Of a stretch of 28,638 bases of DNA, positions 20,979 to 28,594 are shown in pieces (position 1 is the first letter of the stretch; every line of letters starts with the position of its first letter). Below the pieces are notes generated by a model. It ran no database searches. It was given only the letters and a program-made list of their open reading frames with translations, and was not told the DNA's origin. Location: positions 1 through 28,638 of the forward strand of contig JAVBNC010000032.1 in assembly GCA_031551765.1 (NCBI GenBank). Direction: 5' to 3'. This DNA is from JAVBNC01 sp031551765 (lineage in GTDB: Bacteria; Desulfobacterota; Desulfovibrionia; Desulfovibrionales; Desulfovibrionaceae). The translations under genes were made by a program, and so were the position numbers.

Positions 20979-23132
20979 ATGATCAGAATCCAGGATATCC
21001 TCGACTCCGTTGCATCCTACCGTCCGGACGCTGATTTTGAGATGCTCCAGAAGGCCTATGTTTACGCCGCCGCGGCCCATGCGGGCCAGACGCGCCTGTC
21101 CGGCGAACCCTACCTCTCCCACCCCCTGGCCGTGGCCGGCACCCTGGCCGCCATGCGCCTGGACGAAGCCACCATCGCGGCCGGTTTTCTGCACGATACC
21201 GTGGAAGACACCAAGGCCACCATTGAGGAAATTGACGAGGCCTTTGGCGAGGAAGTGGCGGATATAGTGGACGGGGTCACCAAGATCAGCCTGATGACCT
21301 TTGACAGCAAGGAAGAGCAGCAGGCCGAGAATATCCGCAAAATGATCCTGGCCATGAGCGAGGATATCCGGGTGCTCATCGTCAAGCTGGCGGACCGCCT
21401 GCACAACATGCGCACGCTTTCTTCCCAGAAATCCCACAGGCAGAAGCCCATTGCCCAGGAAACCATGGATATTTACGCGCCCCTGGCCAACAGGCTGGGG
21501 CTGCACCGGGTCAAGCTGGAGCTGGAAGACCTCAGCTTCCGTTACATCCGGCCCGACGCCTACGCCCATATTTCCGGCTGGCTGGAAAAGCACCGCGCGG
21601 ACGACGAGGAGTATATCGCCCACGTCATCAGCGTGCTGAACGAGATTCTTCAGAAAAACGAGATCCAGGGCCAGGTCAAGGGCCGCATCAAGCATATTTA
21701 CAGCATTTACCGCAAAATGACCGCCCAGGACCTGACCCTGGACGAAATGCACGATATCATCGCCTTCCGCATCATCCTGGATGACGTGAAGGACTGCTAC
21801 GCCGCCCTGGGCCTGGTGCACGCCACCTGGCGCCCCGTGCCCGGCCGTTTCAAAGACTACATCTCCATGCCCAAGGCCAACATGTACCAGAGCCTGCATA
21901 CCACTGTGGTGGGGCCCAGGGGCGAGCGCATGGAAATTCAGATGCGCACCTCGGAAATGGACCGTCTGGCGGAACACGGCCTGGCTTCCCACTGGCTGTA
22001 TAAGGAAGGGGGCCGGGTCAAGGCCAAGGACGTGCGCCAGTTTTCCTGGCTGCGGGAAATGCTGGACTGGCAGAAAATCGAAAGCGACTCGCGCGAGTTC
22101 CTGCGTTCCCTGCGTTTCGACCTGTTCAAGGACGAGATTTACGTCTTCACGCCCAAAGGCGAGGTCAAGGAACTGCCGGAAGAAGCCACCCCGGTGGACT
22201 TCGCCTACCTTATCCATACCGAGGTGGGCAACCGCTGCGTCGGGGCCAAGGTCAACGGCCGCCTGGTGCCGCTCAGTACCCCTTTGCACAGCGGCGACAT
22301 GGTGGAAATTATCACTGACGCCTCCCGCCGCCCCAGCCGGGACTGGCTTAAGTTCGTCAAAACCGCCAAGGCCCGCGCCCGTGTGCAGCACTACGTGCGC
22401 ACGGAAGAGCGTTCCAGAAGCATTTCCCTGGGCCGGGAAATGTTGGAAAAGCAGGGCCGCCGTTACGGGGTCAATATCATTAAGGCCCTGAAAGACGGGG
22501 ATCTGGTGCCGGTGGCCCAGGACCTGGGCTATTCCGGCGTGGACGAGCTGTTTTCCGCCGTGGGCTACGCGCGCATCACCCCGCAGAAAGCCCTGCGTCT
22601 GCTCATGCCCAAAGCGCCGGAAGAGGAAGCGGAAAGCGCCGCGCCCCACCCGGAAAAGCCCGCCGCCCCCCGCAAGGGCGAAGGCGTGATCATCCAGGGC
22701 CTCAACGATATCATGGTGCGCTACGCGAAATGCTGCAACCCCGTACCCGGAGACGCCGTTGTCGGCTACATCAGCCGGGGCCGGGGCGTGACCGTGCACA
22801 CCTCCGACTGCCCCACCATTCTGGGTATGGAGCCGGAGCGTCTTTTGCCCGTGCAGTGGGAAAACGCGGAGAGCAAGCCCTATCCCGCGCGCATCCGGGT
22901 CGTCTGCCGCAACGAAAAGGGAGTGCTGGCCAAAGTGGCCTCCGTGCTGGCGGAAGAAAACGTCAATATCGACGCGGGCACCCTGCGCTCCGGCGTGGAC
23001 AACCGCTCCGAGCTGGATTTCGTGGTCGAAGTCAACAACGCGGCCCACCTTTACCAGGCCATTGATAAAATCCGTAAGCTGGAAATGGTGTTTGAAGTCA
23101 CCCGCTCCATTGTCAGTTCCGGCGAAAAGTAG
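20979..23132 (+). CDS. rel: Bifunctional (p)ppGpp synthetase/hydrolase (RelA/SpoT homologue)
   Basis: 717 residues, the standard long form. The HD hydrolase domain (about 25-180) keeps H48 and the H72-D73...E77-D78 cluster in GFLHDTVEDT, so hydrolysis should be intact. The synthetase domain (about 230-345) keeps GRIKHIYSIYRKM, GRFKDYISMPKANMYQSLHTTV and MEIQMRTSEMDRLAEHGLASHW, so synthesis should be intact too. TGS (about 384-445, DEIYVFTPKGEVKELPEEATPVDFAYLIHT), a zinc-finger-like region with CC in VRYAKCCNPVPGD, and a C-terminal ACT domain (about 637-717, KGVLAKVASVLAEENVNI) complete the layout. It makes and degrades the stringent-response alarmone in response to starved ribosomes. The ATG has a weak ribosome binding site. 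A strong hairpin follows the stop. Confidence 0.96.
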   Translation: MIRIQDILDSVASYRPDADFEMLQKAYVYAAAAHAGQTRLSGEPYLSHPLAVAGTLAAMRLDEATIAAGFLHDTVEDTKATIEEIDEAFGEEVADIVDGVTKISLMTFDSKEEQQAENIRKMILAMSEDIRVLIVKLADRLHNMRTLSSQKSHRQKPIAQETMDIYAPLANRLGLHRVKLELEDLSFRYIRPDAYAHISGWLEKHRADDEEYIAHVISVLNEILQKNEIQGQVKGRIKHIYSIYRKMTAQDLTLDEMHDIIAFRIILDDVKDCYAALGLVHATWRPVPGRFKDYISMPKANMYQSLHTTVVGPRGERMEIQMRTSEMDRLAEHGLASHWLYKEGGRVKAKDVRQFSWLREMLDWQKIESDSREFLRSLRFDLFKDEIYVFTPKGEVKELPEEATPVDFAYLIHTEVGNRCVGAKVNGRLVPLSTPLHSGDMVEIITDASRRPSRDWLKFVKTAKARARVQHYVRTEERSRSISLGREMLEKQGRRYGVNIIKALKDGDLVPVAQDLGYSGVDELFSAVGYARITPQKALRLLMPKAPEEEAESAAPHPEKPAAPRKGEGVIIQGLNDIMVRYAKCCNPVPGDAVVGYISRGRGVTVHTSDCPTILGMEPERLLPVQWENAESKPYPARIRVVCRNEKGVLAKVASVLAEENVNIDAGTLRSGVDNRSELDFVVEVNNAAHLYQAIDKIRKLEMVFEVTRSIVSSGEK

Positions 23133-23137
23133 CGGGT

Positions 23138-23199
23138 GGTGACGCGACGCCCGGAGGAAGGGAACCCCCTTCCAAAAAAGGGGGGTTCCCTTCCTCCGG
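23138..23199 (+). repeat. Hairpin repeat/terminator after rel (GACGCCCGGAGGA family, copy 1)
   Basis: A lead-in GGTGACGCGACGCCCGGAGGA-type stretch (23138-23158) runs into a perfect 19-bp hairpin: arms 23151-23169 (CCGGAGGAAGGGAACCCCC) and 23181-23199, loop 23170-23180. It starts six bases after the rel stop. There is no T-run after it, so it is either a repeat or an atypical terminator. The same lead-in recurs after the NudC gene. Confidence 0.75.
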
Positions 23200-23262
23200 A
23201 CCTCCTCCCTTTCCCCTGAAAACTTTGACGGGGCGGGGCTGCCCGTCTGTAACGGAGCGTGT

Positions 23263-23700
23263 ATGGGCGTGAAAGTGGATGCGGCGCTGGAACTGTTCAA
23301 AAGCGGGTTCGCCTGTTCGCAGGCGCTTTTGGCCGCCTTTTGTGGGGCCTACGGGCTGGACAGGGAAACGGCGCTCAAAATTTCCAGCGGGCTTGGCGGG
23401 GGCTTCAAGTGCGCGGAGGTCTGCGGCGCGGCCGGTGGCGCCGTGCTGGTCATCGGGCTGAAATACGGGCAGCATGACGCCACGGACAAAGAGGCGCGCA
23501 AGCTGTGTTCCGAGAAAACGGCGGAGTTCATGCGCGCGTTCAGGGAACCGCACGGCGCCGTGACCTGCCGCGATATCCTGGGCTGTGACATCAGCACGCA
23601 GGAAGGCCGCGAGCAGGCCATGCGCGAGAAGCTCTTTGCCACCCGTTGTGTGGACCTGGTCGCGCGGGCGGCCGTCATTCTTGAGGAAAGCGGGTACTGA
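23263..23700 (+). CDS. C_GCAxxG_C_C family cysteine-rich redox-type protein
   Basis: 145 residues, usual length. The family motif is clear: an N-terminal Cys in GFACSQALLAAF (C18), then KCAEVCGAAGGAVLVIGLKYG, in which the C-G-A-x-x-G signature starts at C54. Conserved later cysteines are at about 82, 102, 108 and 129, and C27 and C50 are extra. The family (COG-type 'C_GCAxxG_C_C', often annotated as a putative redox-active protein) is common in anaerobes and of unknown biochemical role; its conserved cysteines suggest metal or Fe-S binding. The ATG at 23263 follows ACGGAG with six to seven bases between. Single gene flanked by hairpins on both sides. Confidence 0.88.
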   Translation: MGVKVDAALELFKSGFACSQALLAAFCGAYGLDRETALKISSGLGGGFKCAEVCGAAGGAVLVIGLKYGQHDATDKEARKLCSEKTAEFMRAFREPHGAVTCRDILGCDISTQEGREQAMREKLFATRCVDLVARAAVILEESGY

Positions 23701-23726
23701 CGGGCCTTCAGGCATAAGCAAAGCGG

Positions 23727-23764
23727 AAAGGGAGGAAAGCGCTGCGGCTTTCCTCCCTTTTGTT
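23727..23764. terminator. Rho-independent terminator between convergent genes
   Basis: A 14-bp perfect stem, AAAGGGAGGAAAGC (23727-23740) with GCTTTCCTCCCTTT (23747-23760), 6-base loop, followed by TGTTT on the + strand. It lies between the convergent cysteine-rich protein gene and the TRAP permease gene. Confidence 0.8.
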
Positions 23765-23782
23765 TGTGAGACGCTGGCGGGG

Positions 23783-25822
23783 CTATGCTGAAACTTCGGC
23801 CCGGCCCTGTTCCCTCTTGGCAAAGTAATGCTGGCTGGCGAACAGCAGAACCAGAATGACCAGGCCGATCAGGTCGGTGCGCACGCCGCTGTCGATCAGG
23901 CCCATGGCGCCGCCAAAGGCGATGATGCGCGAGAGAACGTTGACCTTGGTGAAAAGGTAGCCTTCCACCGCCACGCCGATCATGAACACGCCCATGCAGG
24001 CCCCGATGACCACGCGCACCCCCTCCAGAAAGCCCGTGTTGATCAGCATCAGCTGCGGGGAATACACGAACATGAAGGGTACGATAAACCCGGCAATGGC
24101 CAGCTTTACCGCCGCGAAACCCGTCTTCATGGGGTCGCCGCCGGATATGCCCGCCGCCGCGAAAGCCGCCAGGGCCACGGGCGGGGTCAGGTTGGCGAAC
24201 ATGGCGTAGTAGAATGAGAACAAGTGGGCGGAAATGGCCGGTATGCCCAGCTTGGCCAGCGCGGGTGCCGCGATGGTGGCCGTGATGATGTACGCCGGAA
24301 TGGACGGCACCCCCATGCCCAGGATCATGCAGGTGATCATGGTGAAGATCAGGGTGAAGACCAGGCTCTGGCTGCCCAGGGTGATGATGGTGTTGGCCAT
24401 GGTCAGGCCGAAGCCCGTCTTGGAGGTCACGCCGATGATAATGCCCACGCAGGCGCAGGCAATGGCCACGGCCACGGTCTGCTTGGCGCCGTCGGCGAAG
24501 GCGTCGCAAATGTCCTTGAAGCTCATCCTGGTATTTTTTTTCAGGCAGGAGACGACAATGGTGGCCACAATGGTGATCACCGCGGAAAACACCACGGTGG
24601 TGCCGGAAAAGAGCAGCAGGTACAACAGCAGGAAAATGGGGATCAGCAGATGCCCCTTGTCTTTTAAGACGTTCTTCACCAGGGGCAGGCGGTCTTTGGG
24701 TATCCCGGTCAGGTTGGTCTTGCCGGCGCGCAGCTGCACCTGGATGATGATGCCCAGGTAATAGAGCAGCGCGGGAATGGCCGCGTGGATGATGATGGTG
24801 GAGTAAGGCACGCTCAGTATTTCCGCCATGATGAAGGCGGCCGCGCCCATGACCGGCGGCAGCAGCTGCCCGCCCACGGAAGCGGAAGCTTCCACCGCGC
24901 CCGCGAACTCCCTGGAGTAGCCCGTCTTTTTCATCAGCGGGATGGTGAACGCGCCGGTGGTCACCACGTTGGCCACGGCGGAACCGTTAATGGAGCCGAG
25001 CAGGCCGGAGGAAAGCACGGCCACTTTGGCCGGGCCGCCCTTGGTATGGCCGGCCAGCGCCATGGCCAGGTCGTTGAAGAACGCGCCCATGCCGGATTTG
25101 CCCATGACCGTGCCGAAGAGAATGAACAAAAAGATGTAGCTGGCGGCCACGCTGACGGACGTGCCGTATATGCCTTCCGTGTTGGCGAAAAAGTGGTTGG
25201 AAAGCTGCAGCCAGGTGTAGCCCCGGTGGCCGAATATGCCCGGCATGCTCCGGCCATACAGGCCGTAAGCGATAAACAGAACGCTCAGGATGGGCAGCGC
25301 CCAGCCGGAAGTGCGGCGCGAGGATTCCAGCACCAGCAGCACCAGCAGGGTGGCGATAACCGCGTCGGCCGTATCGGGCATGCCCGCCCGTTCCACCACG
25401 CCCATGTAATCCACCCACACATAGACCGGCACGGATACGGACAGGGCGATCAGCACCCAGTCCCACCAGGAAATTTCTTTATAGCTGCTTTTTTTGCCGA
25501 ACGGATACATGACGAAGCTGAGAGCCAGCATCATGGCGACGTGCAATGAGCGGTGTTCCAGCACCACGGGCGTGCCCACGAACGAAGTGATGAAGTGGTA
25601 CAGGGTCACCACAATGCAAGCCAGATAGAACAGCTTCGCCATCAGCGGGCTTGTCAGTTTGCGCGTGCTGGCTTCCTTGTCCAGATCTTCAATAAGCTTT
25701 TGCTGTTCTTCCGTGAGCACCCCGGCCATGGCCTGCGCAAGGGCCTCGTCGGAAATTTCCGGTTCCGTCTCAGCTTGTTTTTTCAGCAAAGCGTCGTCGT
25801 TTTCATGTTTCGTATCGGCCAT
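23783..25822 (-). CDS. TRAP transporter fused permease (4TM + 12TM), TAXI-associated
   Basis: 679 residues, the usual size of fused DctQ-DctM type permeases that pair with TAXI binding proteins. After a charged N-terminal tail (to about residue 55) comes the small-subunit part with four spans (LMAKLFYLACIVVTLYHFI, LHVAMMLALSFVMYP, WWDWVLIALSVSVPVYVWV, ADAVIATLLVLLVLES). The large DctM-like part follows, with typical blocks FGTVMGKSGMGAFFNDLAMALAGHTKGGPAKVAV and SSGLLGSINGSAVANVVTTG, then EASASVGGQLLPPVMGAAAFIMAE and MILGMGVPSIPAYIITA. It imports an organic acid, probably with sodium; the substrate is unknown. The ATG at 25820-25822 has AAGGTG six to seven bases upstream. The start lies five bases after the DUF1850 stop, so the genes are coupled. 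Confidence 0.94.
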   Translation of the reverse strand: MADTKHENDDALLKKQAETEPEISDEALAQAMAGVLTEEQQKLIEDLDKEASTRKLTSPLMAKLFYLACIVVTLYHFITSFVGTPVVLEHRSLHVAMMLALSFVMYPFGKKSSYKEISWWDWVLIALSVSVPVYVWVDYMGVVERAGMPDTADAVIATLLVLLVLESSRRTSGWALPILSVLFIAYGLYGRSMPGIFGHRGYTWLQLSNHFFANTEGIYGTSVSVAASYIFLFILFGTVMGKSGMGAFFNDLAMALAGHTKGGPAKVAVLSSGLLGSINGSAVANVVTTGAFTIPLMKKTGYSREFAGAVEASASVGGQLLPPVMGAAAFIMAEILSVPYSTIIIHAAIPALLYYLGIIIQVQLRAGKTNLTGIPKDRLPLVKNVLKDKGHLLIPIFLLLYLLLFSGTTVVFSAVITIVATIVVSCLKKNTRMSFKDICDAFADGAKQTVAVAIACACVGIIIGVTSKTGFGLTMANTIITLGSQSLVFTLIFTMITCMILGMGVPSIPAYIITATIAAPALAKLGIPAISAHLFSFYYAMFANLTPPVALAAFAAAGISGGDPMKTGFAAVKLAIAGFIVPFMFVYSPQLMLINTGFLEGVRVVIGACMGVFMIGVAVEGYLFTKVNVLSRIIAFGGAMGLIDSGVRTDLIGLVILVLLFASQHYFAKREQGRAEVSA

Positions 25823-25827
25823 AGGGA

Positions 25828-26343
25828 TCACCTTTTTTCAATGACTAAGCGCACTCTGGTGTGCTGGGGCAACGCGCTGCCGCTGGTGATAAGCGTGCCG
25901 TCAAGCACCAGTTCGCGCGTTGCCGTGTGGGAATTAAGCCACACAAGTTCGGTAAAGGCCTGGTCAACTTCTTCCATGTGGATCAGCCCGTCTTTCACGT
26001 AGCAGACGCGGCCTTTGTCCTCCGGAATTCCGGCCCCGAAAGCCGGGAAGGTCACGGCGTCAAGCACCAGGTTGTGGTGCGCGTCCACATGGTAGTATTC
26101 TGCCCAGGGAATTTTCTCCTGGGAGTGGACCCAGGTGAAAAGAAGACGGCTGTTCACCTGGGCCGGGGCCTCGACATACAGTTCAGAACTTTTCCAGTCG
26201 TAAATGCGCAGTACCGCTTCTTTTTCCCCGCCGTGGCGGGTTGCGCAGCCCGCCAGCAGCAGTACCCAAAGGGCCGCCAGGGCGGCGGCATGAAAGGCGC
26301 GGCTACGCGTTCCATGCCGCCGGAAAAGTCGTTGCATGCCCAT
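25828..26343 (-). CDS. DUF1850 lipoprotein of the TAXI TRAP operon
   Basis: 171 residues. A lipoprotein signal peptide (HAAALAALWVLLLAGC, lipobox LLAGC) precedes a DUF1850-type domain: FTWVHSQEKIPWAEYYHV, where the His-Ser near the start of the domain is a family hallmark, and LTWLNSHT-like ELVWLNSHTATRELVLDG near the end. DUF1850 genes regularly sit between TAXI-binding-protein and fused-permease genes, and the product is thought to be an accessory of the transporter; its function is not established. Two ATGs, at 26341-26343 and 26335-26337, are possible starts; neither has a strong ribosome binding site. It starts 15 bases after the binding-protein stop. Confidence 0.85.
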   Translation of the reverse strand: MGMQRLFRRHGTRSRAFHAAALAALWVLLLAGCATRHGGEKEAVLRIYDWKSSELYVEAPAQVNSRLLFTWVHSQEKIPWAEYYHVDAHHNLVLDAVTFPAFGAGIPEDKGRVCYVKDGLIHMEEVDQAFTELVWLNSHTATRELVLDGTLITSGSALPQHTRVRLVIEKR

Positions 26344-26358
26344 GCGGCCGCCCGGGGC

Positions 26359-27354
26359 TTACTTCATCATGCCCTTTTCCTTGTAATACTTGATCGCGCC
26401 TTCGTGGAAGGGCACCGGGGTGCCGACTATCCCGCGCAGGGCCGTTTCGGGCTTGATGTTGACTTTGGCCGTGGCATGGGAAGCTTGGATGGCTTCAAGC
26501 CCCTTGGGGGAATAAATGTTGGTCAGAAGATCGTAGACCACGTTGGCCGGGAGCTTGATGTCCACCAGCATGATGTTCATGACGGCGGCGGTCTGGGTGT
26601 CCTTGTCCGTGCCGTAGGTGGCCGCCGGAATGACGGCTTCGATGTAGAAGGGGTACTTCTTGATCAGCTTCTGGCGCGCTTCGCCTTCCACGGGCACGAA
26701 GGCGATCTTCTTGGTCACGCCCAGTTCGCGGATGGTGGCGTTGCCCAAGCCGGAGGTAACGAACGCCGCGTCGCACAGGCCGTTCTTCATCTGGTCGATG
26801 GCCTCGCCGTAGTTGAGGTAATCTATCCGGCAGTCCTTGTAGCTCATGCCGTGGGCTTCAAACATCATCCGCGCGTTCAGTTCCACGCCGGAGTTGGGCG
26901 CGCCCACGCCCACCTTCTTGCCTTTCAGGTCCTTGAAAGACTTGATGCCGGAATCCGCGGTGGTCACGATCTGGCAGTAGTTGGGCCACAGGCCCATCAT
27001 GGCGCGCAGATTTTTGGCCGGCTTTTTGCCCTCATACGCGCCGAAAGCCTGTACGGCTTGAATAACCGAGTCCGCCATGGCAATGGCCATTTCGCCCTGG
27101 CCGGTCTGCAGCGCGTTGATGTTTTCAGCGGTGGCGCCGGTGGCCGTGGCCGAAGTTTTGTAGCCCAGCGTGCCGATAAACGTGGAAAAGGCCCCGCCGA
27201 TGGGGAAATAGATCCCGCTGGAGGGGCCGGTGAGCACGGTGATAAAATAATCGCCGCGTTTAATGGCGGGCTGCGCGGCGATGGAGGGCGGAACGCACAG
27301 GGCAAGTGTCAGAAGGGCGGCAAAGGCGCACAGAAGTATCCGGGTACTTTTCAT
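26359..27354 (-). CDS. TAXI-family TRAP transporter solute-binding protein
   Basis: 331 residues. The Sec signal peptide is KSTRILLCAFAALLTLALCVPPSIA, cut after about residue 26. Family marks are YFITVLTGPSSGIYFPIGGAF near the start of the mature protein, TATGATAENINALQTGQGEMAIAMAD, and the central block KSFKDLKGKKVGVGAPNSGVELNARMMFEAHGM, all typical of TAXI proteins. It captures substrate in the periplasm for the permease encoded two genes downstream. Related proteins bind glutamate or other dicarboxylates, but the ligand cannot be read from sequence. The ATG at 27352-27354 follows GGAGG. First gene of the operon, with a candidate sigma-54 promoter just upstream. Confidence 0.94.
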   Translation of the reverse strand: MKSTRILLCAFAALLTLALCVPPSIAAQPAIKRGDYFITVLTGPSSGIYFPIGGAFSTFIGTLGYKTSATATGATAENINALQTGQGEMAIAMADSVIQAVQAFGAYEGKKPAKNLRAMMGLWPNYCQIVTTADSGIKSFKDLKGKKVGVGAPNSGVELNARMMFEAHGMSYKDCRIDYLNYGEAIDQMKNGLCDAAFVTSGLGNATIRELGVTKKIAFVPVEGEARQKLIKKYPFYIEAVIPAATYGTDKDTQTAAVMNIMLVDIKLPANVVYDLLTNIYSPKGLEAIQASHATAKVNIKPETALRGIVGTPVPFHEGAIKYYKEKGMMK

Positions 27355-27381
27355 CGTGGAGTCCTCCTCATGGTGAATCGC

Positions 27382-27398
27382 TGCAATTTTGCTTCCAA
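27382..27398 (-). promoter_or_regulatory. Candidate sigma-54 promoter for the TAXI TRAP operon
   Basis: Reading on the - strand, TTGGAAGCAAAATTGCA matches the -24/-12 layout (TTGG...TTGCA) with the essential GG and GC dinucleotides exactly ten bases apart. The middle CAC of the consensus is not conserved. Transcription would begin about 17 bases before the start codon, just upstream of the GGAGG ribosome binding site. Confidence 0.4.
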
Positions 27399-27756
27399 AA
27401 AAACAACCGGCGTGTGTAAAAAACGTTTACGGTTCGTGGAATGCCATTCTTTGCCGGTGCTTACGCCACGTTTTCCCATTCTGACAAAACTAACACATTC
27501 TATGAGGTTATGGGAAGAGGCAGCCGCCTGGGAAAAGAGGTACCCGGGAGCGTCATGTTGCCCGTATGCCTCTCGATTCAGGCAGGGCTGCGTGCTTATT
27601 GCGAACACTGTGTTTTTTATAACATAGTATCCTGACTGAAAAAGTCAATAAAAACACTGCAGCAGCCGGACCGGCTTGACCCGCTTGCAGACGCGCCTTT
27701 TACCCGGAGGCAGCGGCGAGCAGTGGCGCCGCCTTTGCTGTCAATATTTTTTCCTC

Positions 27757-27784
27757 TTGCGGCGGTCAACGGGATAGGTATAAG
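27757..27784 (+). promoter_or_regulatory. Candidate sigma-70 promoter for nudC
   Basis: TTGCGG (27757-27762), a 16-base spacer, then TATAAG (27779-27784), 25 bases upstream of the ATG at 27809. Partial matches only. Confidence 0.35.
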
Positions 27785-27808
27785 GACGGTTTGGAACGGT
27801 GACCCGCC

Positions 27809-28594
27809 ATGATAAGCCAAACAACGCCCTGCTACTGGTTTATTTTTTATCGCGACATGCTTCTCCTGCGGCCCAGCGCACAAGGGGAAGCCGCCGTGCC
27901 CCTCACCGTTACGCCGCCCTTGCCTTCGGCCCATGCGCCGCATTTCGCCGGTTTACACCTGGGTGTCTCCTGCTTTGCCTATGCGGTGGACGCACTGCCG
28001 GAAAACAGCGGCTGGGTTGCCGTGGGGCTGCGCGCCGCTTTCGACGTGCTGGGCAGGCCGCTGTACCTTCTCGCGGGCAAGGGCTACCAGCTTTTGTATT
28101 GGGATACGCATTCCCGCTTTTGCCCTGTCTGCGGCACCAAAACCGCTCCCTCGACGTCCATTTCCAAGCGTTGCCCCTCCTGTGGCCACGAGCAGTTTCC
28201 GCCCATCTCGACGGCGGTGCTGGTGCTGGTGCAAAAAGAGGATTCAGCCCTGTTGGTGCGTTCCCACAACTTCAAAGGACCCAACCACGGCCTGGTGGCC
28301 GGGTTTCTTGAGCCGGGCGAAACTCTGGAAGAATGCGTGCAGCGCGAAGTGCGCGAGGAAACCAGCCTCAGCATCGACGCCATCCGCTATTTCGGCTGCC
28401 AGCCCTGGCCGTACCCTTCCGGTCTTATGGTCGGGTTCACCGCCGACTACCGCGCCGGGGAAATCATCCTGCAGCAGGAAGAGCTGAGTTCCGCCGCCTT
28501 CTTCACCCGCGACAGGCTCCCGACCCTTCCCAACCCCCTCAGTCTGGCCCGCCGCATGATCGACTGGTGGATTGATGGTGAGGGCGGGCGGTGA
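27809..28594 (+). CDS. nudC: NADH pyrophosphatase NudC-like Nudix hydrolase
   Basis: 261 residues, the length of E. coli NudC. An N-terminal sugar-phosphatase-like part (1-100) is followed by a zinc ribbon, C105-x-x-C108...C122-x-x-C125 (FCPVCG, CPSCG). The Nudix domain begins at PPISTAVLVLVQ, with Nudix box at 165-187, GFLEPGETLEECVQREVREE. The NudC-specific motif is present as CQPWPYP (197-203; usually SQPWPFP), followed by SGLMVGF. It cleaves NADH and, in known members, removes NAD caps from RNA. In the Nudix box the glycine near its end is Ser186; the metal-binding Glu residues are intact, so activity is likely. The ATG is preceded by a modest GGTGA. Single gene. Confidence 0.92.
   Translation: MISQTTPCYWFIFYRDMLLLRPSAQGEAAVPLTVTPPLPSAHAPHFAGLHLGVSCFAYAVDALPENSGWVAVGLRAAFDVLGRPLYLLAGKGYQLLYWDTHSRFCPVCGTKTAPSTSISKRCPSCGHEQFPPISTAVLVLVQKEDSALLVRSHNFKGPNHGLVAGFLEPGETLEECVQREVREETSLSIDAIRYFGCQPWPYPSGLMVGFTADYRAGEIILQQEELSSAAFFTRDRLPTLPNPLSLARRMIDWWIDGEGGR

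Larger units (their letters stand above)
27355..27808. other. Divergent intergenic region between the TAXI operon and nudC
   Basis: About 450 bases with no gene I can support. Features are the candidate sigma-54 promoter (27382-27398), the 12-mer AGTTTTGTCAGA on the - strand (27480-27491) also found beside iclR, small palindromes AACAC-T-GTGTT (27604-27614) and AGCCGG-A-CCGGCT (27664-27676), and the candidate nudC promoter (27757-27784). The length and palindromes suggest a regulated upstream region with an activator site, which sigma-54 promoters need. Confidence 0.5.

Noticed and set aside
20472..23300. Long open frame of 942 codons on the - strand opposite rel
   Set aside because: It is the antisense of a clearly conserved gene; the composition is His/Gln/Gly/Val-rich as expected from a GC-rich complement, and no domain is seen.
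27351..27608. 85-codon - strand frame upstream of the TAXI gene
   Set aside because: No ribosome binding site or family features; it overlaps the candidate promoter region.
25861..27627. 588-codon + strand frame opposite the TAXI binding protein and DUF1850 genes
   Set aside because: Shadow of two recognised genes; its 3' end runs through non-coding sequence.
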